NCBI GenBank assembly: GCA_018881555.1
Contig: JACAXG010000075.1
Coordinates: 3,144,477-3,208,476 of the forward strand
DNA length: 64,000 nt
Direction: 5' to 3'
DNA from: Amblyornis subalaris
Taxonomy: Eukaryota > Chordata > Aves > Passeriformes > Ptilonorhynchidae
In this document: piece by piece, positions 53,801 through 64,000 of the stretch
How the letters are laid out: each line of letters begins with the position of its first letter
Position numbering within the stretch: position 1 is the first letter of the stretch
Position numbers and translations under genes: made by a program
Notes under the pieces: generated by a model
Databases searched by the model: none
Seen by the model: only the letters and a program-made list of their open reading frames with translations
Told to the model about the DNA's origin: nothing

Positions 53801-56800
53801 TTTGGCAGGTCTCAAGCAGATATTATTTAAATCCCTAAACATTCAGCCAGGTGCTATTCCAAGTTTGCCAACACCCACAATGTACAAATCCTTNTATCCA
53901 GCCCACTTTGCCAGTTTCTTCAATACCCAAAGACAGGCTGTGTGACCACTGGTAGAACTTAAATGCGTAAAAATACAGAATGGGTAACATTTAGAGTTCT
54001 TGAGATTATTTACAGCTCAGATAAGGCAGAAGTTCCTGTAGATACTTGATCTGAATGCAGTGTCTCTCCTCCCTGAGGAAGTGACCCTACAGATGATGCA
54101 TGCATAGGCAATGAGGTCACTTAGGTACCCGGGGGAGGGACTGCAACTCACTCCTGCTCTGATTACGGACCACCTTCAAAACTGAACAAATGCAGCTCAA
54201 AAATACTGGCTCAGGGCAAACAGCTGCAGCTGCCNGGAGCCTGGACTCACAAACAGGAGGGACATCAGGTGCAGACACCTTGCTGAGAAGCTTCTTTGTC
54301 TGAAGAAACCAAACAGTTTTTGGACTGCAGCATGCTGCCCCTCTGCACCGCTGGTGAGTTAGTTTGGGCTCAGAGGGACAGCAGTGTTGGTAGGTTTTCC
54401 TGTCCTCCAGCCAAGAGAAATAAAGAACAGAAATGAGGGAGTGGGGAGGCAAGATGAGCTACTGTATTTCACTCTCAAATATCTTTTGGATATATTTGAT
54501 AAATATAACCTGACCAAAACCTAAAAATGAAATGCTTGGCTGTAAGAAGACAGTCACAACATTTACATATTTCAGCTTGGGTAGACAGCCTGGAATAGCA
54601 GTGGAGAATTTCCCCAAGCCCAACAAGACCAGACAGTATATTTGTTTATTTAGAGGCTTTCTCTAGCATTATAGCTATAATTATCTGATCTCTTTACTTA
54701 GACCAGAGAATTATTCAGCACAAAACCTTCTGAATTGAAAAATTGCCTTTCTGTTTAATGAACACAAACAGCTAAAATGAGTTGGCCAGGCTCAAAGAAA
54801 GTCTGTGGCCCATCCAGGGCCTTAATTACTTTCACTCAGCCANGGTGAGAAAACAATTTGGAGTAGCAATATAAACTTTTTTAAAGTATCTGCCAGGTTG
54901 TACCCAGCTGGTGAAATCAGTTGACAGACAAAATAACAGTGAACATATTGCCTGCATTCTGCTCAATCCACTTGCTCCCACAACTTCCCAACAAGGTATG
55001 AGAGAATAAAGTCAAACCTCACTAATCAGTACACCTTTAAAATATGGCATTTGAGGAATTTAAAGGCTTTATGTTGCAAACTGCGTTAATGGTACAATTC
55101 CACAAGAACAAATATGGATGAGAACTTCATGAAATGGGCAAAGGGCAGAATTTTGAGTNACACAGCTCATTTGAGAAGCAAATGCATAGTGTGGAAAAAA
55201 AGGCTCACACAAGGAACAAGGTTTAAAATATCTTTGCATTTACAGATATTTATGCCATATTTAACTGCTTTTGTGCATGAAACAATCTTAATTACAAAGG
55301 AGAGAAATTCCATAAACAAGGCTATTATGTCAACAACAATGTCTTTTTAAAGCAAGTCTCTAATTCAGCTATAAGGCTTGGGACATTTCTGTCTGGAGTT
55401 ATAAAACCCAAAGTAATTACAAAGGAAAGTCTGCATCAGACAGTGGGTATTAGTGGAGTCAGGCCATGGCTTTGGGACAGCGTTTACTCTGTGCTTTCTT
55501 CCCTTTTGGACATAACTGATACAAACGTCTTTATTTTCTCAGTTGCAGTGCAGATGTCAGGAAGTTCATGCTGCTGGTGGACATTTGCAGAGTGAATCAT
55601 GGGGCACCACTTTCCATTCTGACAAAAACAACTGCTGCTCAGTCAACAAGATGCTGCTGATCAAATGGGTGGATGTAACTCCTGCCAAAAAGGCTCCACC
55701 AGCACAAGCAAGCTGTGTGTGCTGGCTTGGACAACTGGGAGTTATTTTTTTCTTCCCTGTTCTTAACAGACTACTCACAGTTTCATGTTCTTACTCAACA
55801 CCTGAGGGGCTCAGCCTCTGGCTGCCAGCTTTGACCTGCAACTAGAGAAAACACTTGTTGCTGGAAGAGACTAGAATAATTAAATTGGGGGGAAAAGTAG
55901 ATATGTTTTATGGAACATGGAGTGCTACAGGAGACAAGAAAAACAGCTTCCTNTGGTGCCTAGTGCCAAAATTTCAGAAGACCAGACAACAACTTGAAAA
56001 TTTCCAAGGGAACAGCCACTGAGTCAGTCAAAAATAGAATTAGGAAACTGCCTGTTTCAAAAGTAAGAGTCTGTAAGANGTGCCAGCATTTTTCAGTATT
56101 TCTGTCATTTCCGAGTAGAACACTGAAGAGTTAACACACATTTATCTACAAAAAAAAAAAGCCAACCCACAGAAAAAGGCAAAATGAGAAAGGAAATCTA
56201 TGTAGCGAAGGAATACTCATCATATTTCATCTACTTAAAATAAAAGTCACTGATCACTTTTGCACACATTTATCCAAAGTTGACTATTCTTTGCAATTTT
56301 CAAAAGTCTGTACTTCCTTAGACAGGGACGCATCAACAAACCAAGGACAGCTTTCCTGCAGTCACCCTATGCTATTCAAAATGTGGATAAACCTAAACAT
56401 GAAAAAAGGCAATAGTCAGTGCTCTTCCCTGAAAGAGGCAGATAAGACTTACACTGTTCTTTTTTACTAACTGATTTTTTTTTTTAATTTCAATGACTAA
56501 AAACAGACTTCAGGGAAAGGCAGTATCTTTATATTTTATTATTCCTCGCTGTTAGTTTTCTGATATATAGGTTATAATGTGGCACTCATTAACAATTCAT
56601 AGAGAATTACCATATTCAAGTAGCACAGCAAGTTTTTACTACCTACCCAGGCAAAATACTGCACAACCCTACTTGTTCCCTTTACTTATTGTCCCAGAGG
56701 GATCGCATGCTGGAAAAGCTTGCATTTTATCACCCAACGGGAAAGGAATTCCAACAGGTATCCATTAGAAACTCTAAGGAGCCTTGAACAGAAAAATACT

Positions 56801-56959
56801 TCATTAAATCACTGACAATGCAGAGCTGCACGGCAGAATTAAGCACCGGAGATGTGTACTGGAGGCTGCCTTGGAATTAAAAACCCCAACGGGATGGTGG
56901 AGCAAAGTCCCACTGCTTTGAACTTCCTGGTGCGTTTCAGGGGGATGCAAATGAAAGAC

Positions 56960-57110
56960 CTGAGGCATCGGCTTTGTTTCCGAGGGACTCGCGCTGGAAA
57001 CGCCGAGAGCCGGAACGGGAGCAGAGCTGGGGGAGCTGCCCAGACCCACAGGGAGCATCACGGGGAGCCCAGCAGCACCAGAACTAGGACAAATTCACAG
57101 AGGGATCTCA
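56960..57110. other. CpG-richer patch inside the SPECC1 5' intron
   Basis: Within otherwise AT-rich intron, about 150 bases carry clustered CG dinucleotides (for example CCGAGGGACTCGCGCTGG and GCCGAGAGCCGGAACG). There is no open frame of interest and no clear splice donor. It could be an enhancer or minor promoter, or just local composition. Confidence 0.3.
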
Positions 57111-57284
57111 GGAAGCACGAGGAGTGCAAGTCCCTGGAGATGAACAAACCCTCTAATGTAGACCAGGATTTCAGAAAAAAGGTTTGATTCCCCACACAGC
57201 AATGCCTTGGAGTTTTCATCTTGTGTTTCCTCTCTGCATCTTTTACAGATGCTTGATCAGAACCAGTTGAACATTGCAGTAGCT

Positions 57285-57400
57285 TAATAACTCATCTATT
57301 TTACAGGTCAGGAAAGAAAGCACCTACATTACTGACCAAATATCACAAATTAGTAAGGGTCTACAGTGCCCATTGACTTTTAACTCCAACGTAAGTCAGC
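57285..57400 (+). repeat. Possible MIR-like SINE relic
   Basis: The stretch contains CTCATCTATTTTACAGGTCA followed by GGAAAGAAAG. This resembles the 'cattttacagatgaggaaa' core of MIR/CORE-SINEs. Similarity fades quickly on both sides, so the call is tentative. Confidence 0.3.
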
Positions 57401-60400
57401 AGTTTTGAAAAGGACATGCACAGTGTTACACAGAGGCACGCAGAAACTCAGCATAGAAGTCTGGCTTTGATGATGTAATCAAATCCAGAAAAAAGGGAGA
57501 CTCTAAATTAAAGTTCAACAATTCCTTTCTTCTAGACAGCTTGTATGAACAAACACATTTGCTGCTGTTTAAACTTTTAAATCGACTTAGCAGACTTGAG
57601 AAATGTAACCATGCAGCTGAAATTTGAAGTGCCCAAACACTGAGTTTCCCCCAGGATTAACCACAATGCTACAGAAAAACCATTAAGAAACAAGCAGTGG
57701 TATAATGCAGGCAAATCCCATTCTGAGACCCAGGTTCTGCTTTCAAGACGTCTTATGAAATTATTTCCTTGGATCTCTTGGTTGGCAACCATAATTACTT
57801 CAGATTTTAAACCCTCAGTCCAAATCTGGCACTCAATAAGCAATATAACTAAAATGAATTATAAGCATCTTTAAGCTCAGCAAAAAAGATCTCAGTATGT
57901 GGCTCACGAGGCAGGTAAGGACAAATATCAACACTTCACCAGCATGAGCTCATCCTGCAGGCAGAATCTTCCCAGCAAACGTGCTCAGTGCCACTCGTGC
58001 TGGCTCTGCTGTGCCAGTTTTGTCCCCACACACACACAAAGTGGATGCAAATTGCTCCTCTCCTCAAGGCCTCATTTTCTTGTGCAGAACGGCCACACCA
58101 AACAGCCCATTACACATCCAGAAGTCTCCCTTACCAAAAGGCACAAGGTCTAAATGTCAAAAGCAGGAGGCACAGCCAATGAAGNGGGAGAGGGGCAGGA
58201 ATAGGTACTCAGTTTTCCATGTTTCTATAAAAGCAAGTGATAATTTAAAATCTCCTGCAGATATTACAGTAGGAGGGCAATGAAGCAAGACAACAGATTG
58301 CATGAAAAGGAAGAAGTGCCCTATGGAGTTTGTGACCTGTTTACCATAAGTAAATAAATAAATGAAAGCAAAACAACCCCCTGAGGTGACAGAGTTTACA
58401 TGAGGGACATTAGTGACGCTGTCATGTGGAAGCTATAGAAACAACTGTCATCACAGAGCAAAGGAGGATTGATTGGCCACACAACAGGAACTTGAGAAAG
58501 AAAGCAGATGTCAGAGAAGGAAAGAGGAAGATTTGGAAATCAGGACAGCAGGAAAGTCACTGAATATTATCCAACTCACACCACTGCCCTGGTACACAGC
58601 AGCTGAAGACCCAGAGGAAAAAGGAGCATTGAGAATACCATGAAATTAAGAGAGAACACACAAGCCAGTTCAATTTTTCTCTACTCCTCACTGAATCACT
58701 CAGCAACTCTGCCTGCTCCTGTGGCAAGTGGAGTATCACAATTTTGCATCCTTCATTAGGGTTAATTAGTTCACTTGCTGACAGTATCAAAAGGAAGTCC
58801 AAGTGTTGGCCCTGTCAAAGGGGGTGACATCTTCCCATTCCTGCAGGAGCCTGCTGTCTGGGGAAAGCCTGTGCTGTCCCTGTGTAACTGCCCTTTATTC
58901 TCTGATCTGAGGACAGACTCCAGAGTCAATCTTATTCCTTTCAGTTCCACTAACATCCACTGTTATTAAGAATCAGAAATATGTTATTTTGTCCTCTTTG
59001 ATCTCATTCAAACCGTGAAAACAACAGCCTAAGCATTTTGCCCTGTTGTATCTCGGGGAGCTGGAAACCTTTTACCAGCAAGAAACTCTTACAGCAGTTA
59101 CCATGGTGACACTGGTAATAGATATTTAAAGGCAGCTCACTCATAATCACATCTATTAGATATCAGGAAGCTTTAGTAAGAGAGGCACAAAAAGCTTGAA
59201 ACCAGGGAGCTAACCAGGCTTGGTGATGGTGTAAGAAATCTACGGAGAGCGATCTGCTTATACCATCATTTAGCTGGACACAAAGGGCTCCTGTTCAAAT
59301 CTGGAATGGCACTGAAGCTTGCAGAATAAACTATTTTTAGTTAGTCATTTAAAAATTGGTTCCGAAAGCCTCATTTCAATAGTGGTACTTCAATAAATCT
59401 TTTCAGAGTGGTGATTGCCAGATATATAATAAATAGCTGTGCTGCAGCTCATCATCCCCCCTTAGAACCAGGCTGCTGGAAATCTCCATCACCTGGAAGG
59501 GGTTCCCTGCAGCAGAGAAGCCAGAGTGACTGTGGATAACACTGCTCCCCATGCCCTTCCCAACGGCACCAGGGAACCCACGAGCACCACAATGCAGCCC
59601 CAAACTCTGCTCCAAAGGGACCTTCCCTCCCATTTGGAAGGCTGGAATCCCAAAGAATGTCAGAGTGCTTTTTAGATGTTGTTATGCAGTAAGGAAACTC
59701 GAACCTGGATAAAGATCACTGAGTTGAAGAGGTATATTGGGTTATATATTTAGGTTCTAGTCCACAGCTTCCCAGTCCCCTGGAACACAACCAAGAGAAT
59801 CTGCAGAATCAGATCTCCAGATGGGGAGCCACTTCACCAAGTTTGCTAAGCCTGTGTAACAGTCATCAAATTGAGATTTCCTTTCTCTTTTTGCTGCATA
59901 TTTCCATGACAACTTTCCTGCAGCACCAACTTCTTTATATTGGAAAGGTCTCTCAAAGAGAATTTAGGCTTCTATAGCAACAGCTGAAATCCCTGGGAGA
60001 TGATGATGCCTGAAAACTTTACCCAGATCTTTTTTTAGACCACACGAGTGTGTTTCAAATTTTATAGGTGAAAACAAAAGCATGTGTAATATTGGTCAAC
60101 TTGTGAAGACGAGAAGGAGTACCTTGCTGAAGTGGAACAAACACAAAGAAACCACCTCACTCTCAAAAGGGATGGGGACTTTGAGATCTAAAACATCAGA
60201 GAGAGCAGACGGGATCAAACACTCATCTTGAAAAGCCACATCCTGTTCCTTCTCTCCGAGTTACAGTCACAAGGAACAAGTCTGCTGATCCTAAAAGATT
60301 TTATTCAAAGATTTCTCTCTGCAGTCTATTTTATGTTGACCTAAAGCAAAAAAAAAATTGAAAAATCAGCGAGTCAGGATGCCTTTTGAGTTTTAACTCC

Positions 60401-61851
60401 CATATACCTGCCACCTACCTATAATCTAACCTTTTTTTAGTACTTCAGCTGTTTGCCATGGCAGTGACAGTGTTCTCCAACATTGAAAGCTACCTTGGAA
60501 GAAAAAAACCCAAACAACTGCACTCTCAAACAAATAAATTGGTTAAACTCAAAAGCCATGGAAAGTACAGAGGCCAAAGCAGCTTTCCTTCACTGAATTT
60601 AGATACATTTCACAACGCACTTCACTTCTCCAGTGCACTTTCAGACCTAAAGTCTTTTAAAGAAAAAAAAGACAAAACACTATCCTCACAAGCTAGATGG
60701 GAAGTAGGAAAGGATCAAATTTAATGTACAGATGAGACTATCATAGGGTGGAAAAAAAGCCCAGCAGGTCCCAGCACCTTTCCTTTCCTTTTGGAGCCAC
60801 TGGAAACATCTTTGCTACACAACAGGTGAGATCAGCACTGTGACCACCTGCAAAGCTGCCACCCTTTCTTCTGCTTGGGGGGATTGAAAGCTTTTCCTTT
60901 TTCCATTAAAATACCTCTTAATTTATCTCCTTCTCATTCTCCTAAATCACAGTTCTTGTAAGGGGAAAAAGGTGCCCACAGGTAGGAAGGAGTGAAAAAT
61001 AATGGATTTGATCTAATTCTTGTTGACTTCCACCCTCAGCCACTTCCTGCCCACTTAGATAACTTCAGAAAAGGCTCTGGAACTGGCAGTTTGACAAAAT
61101 AAAGTTGAGGACTATGAAAACTTATTTTAATTTTTTAATAGCACTGCCAAAAATGACAGCTAGAGTCTATTCAAAACCTGAGAATTCTACAACCAAGACA
61201 TATGCAAAACCAGGATTTCAGACAAACCCCACATTATTTCCAAGATTTACCCTGTCTGGAGAATACTGAAGTGTGGGAGTCACTGAGTCACTGTAAAGGT
61301 CAAGTGAAACGCAATTATTTAGTGTCACCATGTGCTGCCCTCTGCTGAAACAGACACTGAGCTCCTTGGAGCAGCACAAAACCTCGGCATCATCTGCACC
61401 CGCTGCTGCCTTCACACAGGAAAGAGACACACTCACCCGAATTCAAAATGTTTCATTTCATGGGACTAGGCAAGGTTAAAAATAACCTAAGCTCTTGCAC
61501 TGGACTGAACAGCTCCAGGATGAAGGAGTGGTTTCAGGGACAGCAGTCAGGGGCTGGAGAAGGAACAGGGTCGGATGCATCGGCTGCACGCTCTGCAATA
61601 ATGAAGGTTCACAGGCTTGTAAAAAAGAAACAGCTGAAAGTTTCATTTGAACAACTTGTTTATCAAAGATGTGTTGAACTCTCATATTCCCTCTCAAATC
61701 CTTAATCCCCCATCTGATTTCACCCACACAAAAAATCTGTTCAGGCAGATGAGATTATTCAAATACTCAGGCACAAGAATTTGTTCGTATGTAGAACATG
61801 GAACAGCATGAATGGGAAAAGGAGAAAACTATTAAATATCTAAGGGGGGGA

Positions 61852-61912
61852 ATAACATATGTAATTACATATTAATATTTATAAATATATATATTTATAT
61901 AATCATATTTAC
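61852..61912. repeat. AT-only low-complexity tract
   Basis: About 60 bases made almost entirely of A and T, with an (AT)n core and flanking TTTATA/TAATAT words. It lies in the 5' intron of SPECC1, and no function is apparent. Confidence 0.7.
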
Positions 61913-62902
61913 AAAATGTTTGCTTAAATATTTTATTTACAATAGTAACGCAGCATTTTCTCCAAAACCCAGGAAAAGGGGAAAGAAAATCAAAGCAATA
62001 GTTCAACTGTACATATAAACTCTCAGTGCTGAAATTCCAAATCTAACTTTTTTTTTTTCCCTTTATGCCTTTAGAAATTAGGCTTTGCTGCATGACTCCG
62101 AGATCAGCCCAGCAAGGTTATTTTGGATGAAAGAGAAGATTGAAATCTTAAGTTCAGGGCTCCTTAGGGAGATCATCCTGCCAGCAACCTCCCCTACCTT
62201 GTAGAGATCCTGCTGTAGTAGATTTTAACAACATGCTTTTTCACGGGTTTTGACCTTTAAAAAGAAGGAAAAAAAAATCCCAACTCCCAAAAAACAATGG
62301 AAAAAAACCCCAAGGACAAAAAAAAGAGGGAATAGCAGCAGGCAGGTGGGCCCTGCTGGTGCAGCCAGTAGAGGGCAGTGGGATTTAGAGGAAAGTTGTT
62401 GAACTTGGTCTTATGAAGTATTTGAAGCGATAAACCCATCCATTTAATTTATTATTTGAACCTACCTATCCCGTCCTGCACTAAGACATAAACAGCACAG
62501 AGAGCAAAGAAAAAAAATAGGAAAGAAAATTTATTACTTTGGGACCTCTAAAGAGTTGTGTTTCAGGAAGATCTCATACCAATGCATCATTTATTTAATC
62601 TTGTAAATAATTTTTAATTATTGAAATACACTAATTCAATGCATCCTATTGAAACCAACAGGTCTGTTTCTCATGGGTTTAAAAACCAACAGGTAACTTA
62701 AAATTAAAATTTAAAAAAAATCAAATAAGAAGGAAGGTATTTTTAAGGCAGACCTATTGTCACTTCTGAAGATGAAAACTTGTTCTAGTCCACACGAACA
62801 AGAAAGTAAAACAGGTTAAGCAAAAAGCAACACAAGCAAGGAATGCAGACTTTTAATTCTCACTGCACCTTGTTTACCAAGGGGAAAAGCAACATTTCTT
62901 AC

Positions 62903-63621
62903 CTCATCACCAAATAGAACAAGCTTCCCAGAGCCAAGGTCCCTGCATGATTTGACATGAGCCAAATTTGCACTTTGGGACGGAAAAACTGATTGTGGTT
63001 ATCATCAGAGCCCTTTTGAGCTACACACATCCTGAAGTAACACCGCTGCTTCACGCCAGAGGAGACCCAGGTTTCCCCAGGAAGGAAAATCCAAGCGGGG
63101 ATGTCCTGGTGCTCCGGCGTCTTCGTCGGGGAGCGAGAACACCTTTTCCAGGCTCGGGCGCCTCGGGCTCTCCCGCCGCGCCGGAGCTGCGGGGCCGAAG
63201 CGCCCGGCCGGGCTCCCGCTGCCCTCAGAGCCTCGCGGGGGCTGCGGCTGCGGGCTGGGCTCCGGCGGGACAGCGCGGGCACAGGCAGCGCCCGCCCGCC
63301 CCGGCCGGGACCTGTTGCCCTCAGACAGCGGCGCGGGGCCGGAGTCAGCCGAGGGGAGGACGGCGGGGACACGGCGGCGACACCTCAGAGCTTCCCGCCC
63401 CCTCCCCGCACCTCAGCCAGGGCACGGGGACTCGGTCCCGCACTGCGGCACCTCAGCGCTCCCTCACGTCGGGAATGCCCCGGGCGAGGCTGCCGGTCCT
63501 CCCCAGCCCTACCGGTGCTCCCGAGCCCCCGCGCTGCCCTCACCTCCCCGCGCTCACCTGCAGCCGCAGCCGCCGCCGCCGCGCTCGAGGATGCTCCCGC
63601 AGCCGGAGCCCTCACCTCACC
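62903..63621 (-). other. SPECC1: Candidate region for the noncoding first exon of SPECC1
   Basis: SPECC1 needs at least one 5' untranslated exon upstream of its coding exon, because that exon is preceded by a good splice acceptor. On the minus strand of the CpG island three near-consensus donors are visible. They follow 63621 (GTGCAG then GTGAGG), 63558 (CTGCAG then GTGAGC) and 62903 (GATGAG then GTAAGA). Any could end the first exon. Sequence alone does not choose between them, and further noncoding exons in the following 20 kb are possible. Only the donor motifs are seen; the exon itself is inferred. Confidence 0.4.
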
Positions 63622-63913
63622 TGCACCGGCCGCACCGGCCGCCAGGGGGCTAATACGCGGCACGCCGGGTAATGTAGTCCCCGCGCTGCCCGGGACGGCC
63701 AATCCCCGTCGTGCCGCGGAGCGTGCCGGGAGTGGTAGTTCTCCCCTGTGGAGGCTCCGCGGGGTAGGCTGGGAGGTGTAGTCACAGCGCTGCGGGGAGC
63801 GGCCGACGCCTGCGCGCCGCGGAACTACAACTCCCGTGCGCTCCCGCGGCGGCGGCTCCAGCGGGCCCGGACGCGGCGCCGAGCGCCCGTGGGTGTCTAG
63901 GTCCAGGCCCGTC
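63100..63913. promoter_or_regulatory. CpG island and probable bidirectional promoter between SPECC1 (-) and TIMM22 (+)
   Basis: From about 63.1 kb to the window end the sequence becomes very GC- and CpG-rich, unlike the AT-rich 20 kb before it. TIMM22 starts at its right edge on the plus strand. SPECC1 lies to the left on the minus strand with its first coding exon 20 kb away, so its noncoding first exon probably starts here. A CCAAT box lies at 63699-63703, 211 bases before the TIMM22 ATG, and four ACTACAAnTCCC-type elements lie between 63666 and 63836. No TATA box is obvious. Long open frames on both strands here are products of high GC and show no protein family features. Transcription start sites cannot be read from sequence alone. 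Confidence 0.75.
63666..63836. promoter_or_regulatory. Cluster of four ACTACAAnTCCC (ZNF143/THAP11-class) promoter elements
   Basis: Four sites fit or nearly fit the vertebrate promoter consensus ACTAYRNNNCCCR. They are 63666-63678 (CGGGTAATGTAGT, reverse orientation), 63727-63739 (CGGGAGTGGTAGT, reverse, one mismatch), 63770-63782 (TGGGAGGTGTAGT, reverse) and 63824-63836 (ACTACAACTCCCG, forward, exact). Three point one way and the one nearest TIMM22 points the other way. The consensus is known from housekeeping and mitochondrial gene promoters and is linked to ZNF143/THAP11. Binding here is inferred. Confidence 0.7.
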
Positions 63914-64000
63914 ATGGCGGCCCCGTCGCCCTCAGCGCCGGGAGAGCCGGCGCCGCCGCCGCCCCCGCTGCAGTACAGCCTGCTGCTGCAGCACCTCGTG
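63914..64000 (+). CDS. TIMM22: TIMM22 first coding exon, N-terminal 29 codons (runs off the window)
   Basis: Tim22 is the channel-forming core of the TIM22 complex, which inserts multi-spanning carrier proteins into the mitochondrial inner membrane. The ATG at 63914 has a strong Kozak context (G at -3, G at +4) and opens a frame that runs to the window edge. The first 17 residues are Ala/Pro/Ser-rich with a run of prolines. They are followed by LQYSLLLQHLV, which matches the conserved vertebrate Tim22 N-terminal block (human LQYSLLLQYLV, from memory of the family). The proline-rich leader is low-complexity and varies between species. The membrane segments and the Tim17/22/23 signature lie outside the window. 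Upstream is a CpG island with a CCAAT box and ZNF143-class motifs, typical of a housekeeping mitochondrial gene. The identification rests on about 11 conserved residues plus context, so it is good but not absolute. Confidence 0.85.
   Translation, partial: MAAPSPSAPGEPAPPPPPLQYSLLLQHLV

Larger units (their letters stand above)
43310..62902 (-). other. SPECC1: SPECC1 5' intron (about 19.6 kb), no coding exon seen
   Basis: This stretch lies between the candidate first exon in the right-hand CpG island and the first coding exon. I see only short chance open frames with no family resemblance. It is AT-rich, with an MIR/L2-type relic at about 50.8 kb, a possible MIR-like stretch at 57.3 kb, a small CpG-richer patch at 56.96-57.1 kb, an AT-only low-complexity tract at 61.85-61.91 kb and short CA runs. 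The left border is a good acceptor, a pyrimidine-rich tract ending TTTTTTTAG just before 43309. The right border is uncertain. Confidence 0.6.

Noticed and set aside
62968..63915. Several 110-230-codon open frames on both strands of the right-hand CpG island
   Set aside because: They overlap each other on both strands and are low-complexity Arg/Ala/Pro. They are composition artefacts around a promoter.
1..64000. CRISPR arrays, prophage, insertion sequences, operons or integrated viral genes
   Set aside because: The window is intron-rich vertebrate DNA. No direct-repeat arrays, reverse transcriptase/integrase frames or viral protein frames are visible on either strand.

Overview
This is animal nuclear DNA, almost certainly from a sauropsid and most likely a bird. 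Coding exons are short, separated by introns with GT-AG borders, and the recognisable proteins are vertebrate-specific. Interspersed repeats are very sparse: one decayed CR1-type LINE fragment, one short hAT-type element and a few worn MIR/L2-like stretches. The species cannot be fixed from the sequence.

The window is dominated by the 5' part of one minus-strand gene, SPECC1 (cytospin-B, a coiled-coil and calponin-homology protein tied to the actin/microtubule cytoskeleton). It reads right to left. The first coding exon is at about 43.2 kb, the second at 41.1 kb, and a large coiled-coil exon lies at 12.4-10.8 kb. Smaller exons follow at 9.0, 8.2 and 7.7 kb. Six exons give 770 codons plus two bases in one open frame, all phases agree, and every junction is GT-AG. 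The C-terminal part, including the CH domain, lies beyond position 1. The rest of 1-62.9 kb is intron, the largest complete one being 28.6 kb.

The right end (about 63.1-64.0 kb) is a CpG island. The first exon of TIMM22 (carrier translocase of the inner mitochondrial membrane) begins there on the plus strand at 63914 and runs off the window. SPECC1 and TIMM22 are therefore head-to-head, and the island is probably a shared bidirectional promoter. It carries four copies of an ACTACAAnTCCC-type (ZNF143/THAP11-class) element within 171 bp.

The most useful discovery is a second CpG island inside SPECC1 intron 3 (about 30.94-31.56 kb). It contains a candidate alternative first coding exon (ATG at 31092, donor after 31053), preceded by an in-frame stop and in the correct phase to splice to the large exon at 12401. 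This would give a shorter SPECC1 isoform with a different N-terminus. I found no bacterial-type system, no endogenous virus and no evidence of any wholly new gene system.
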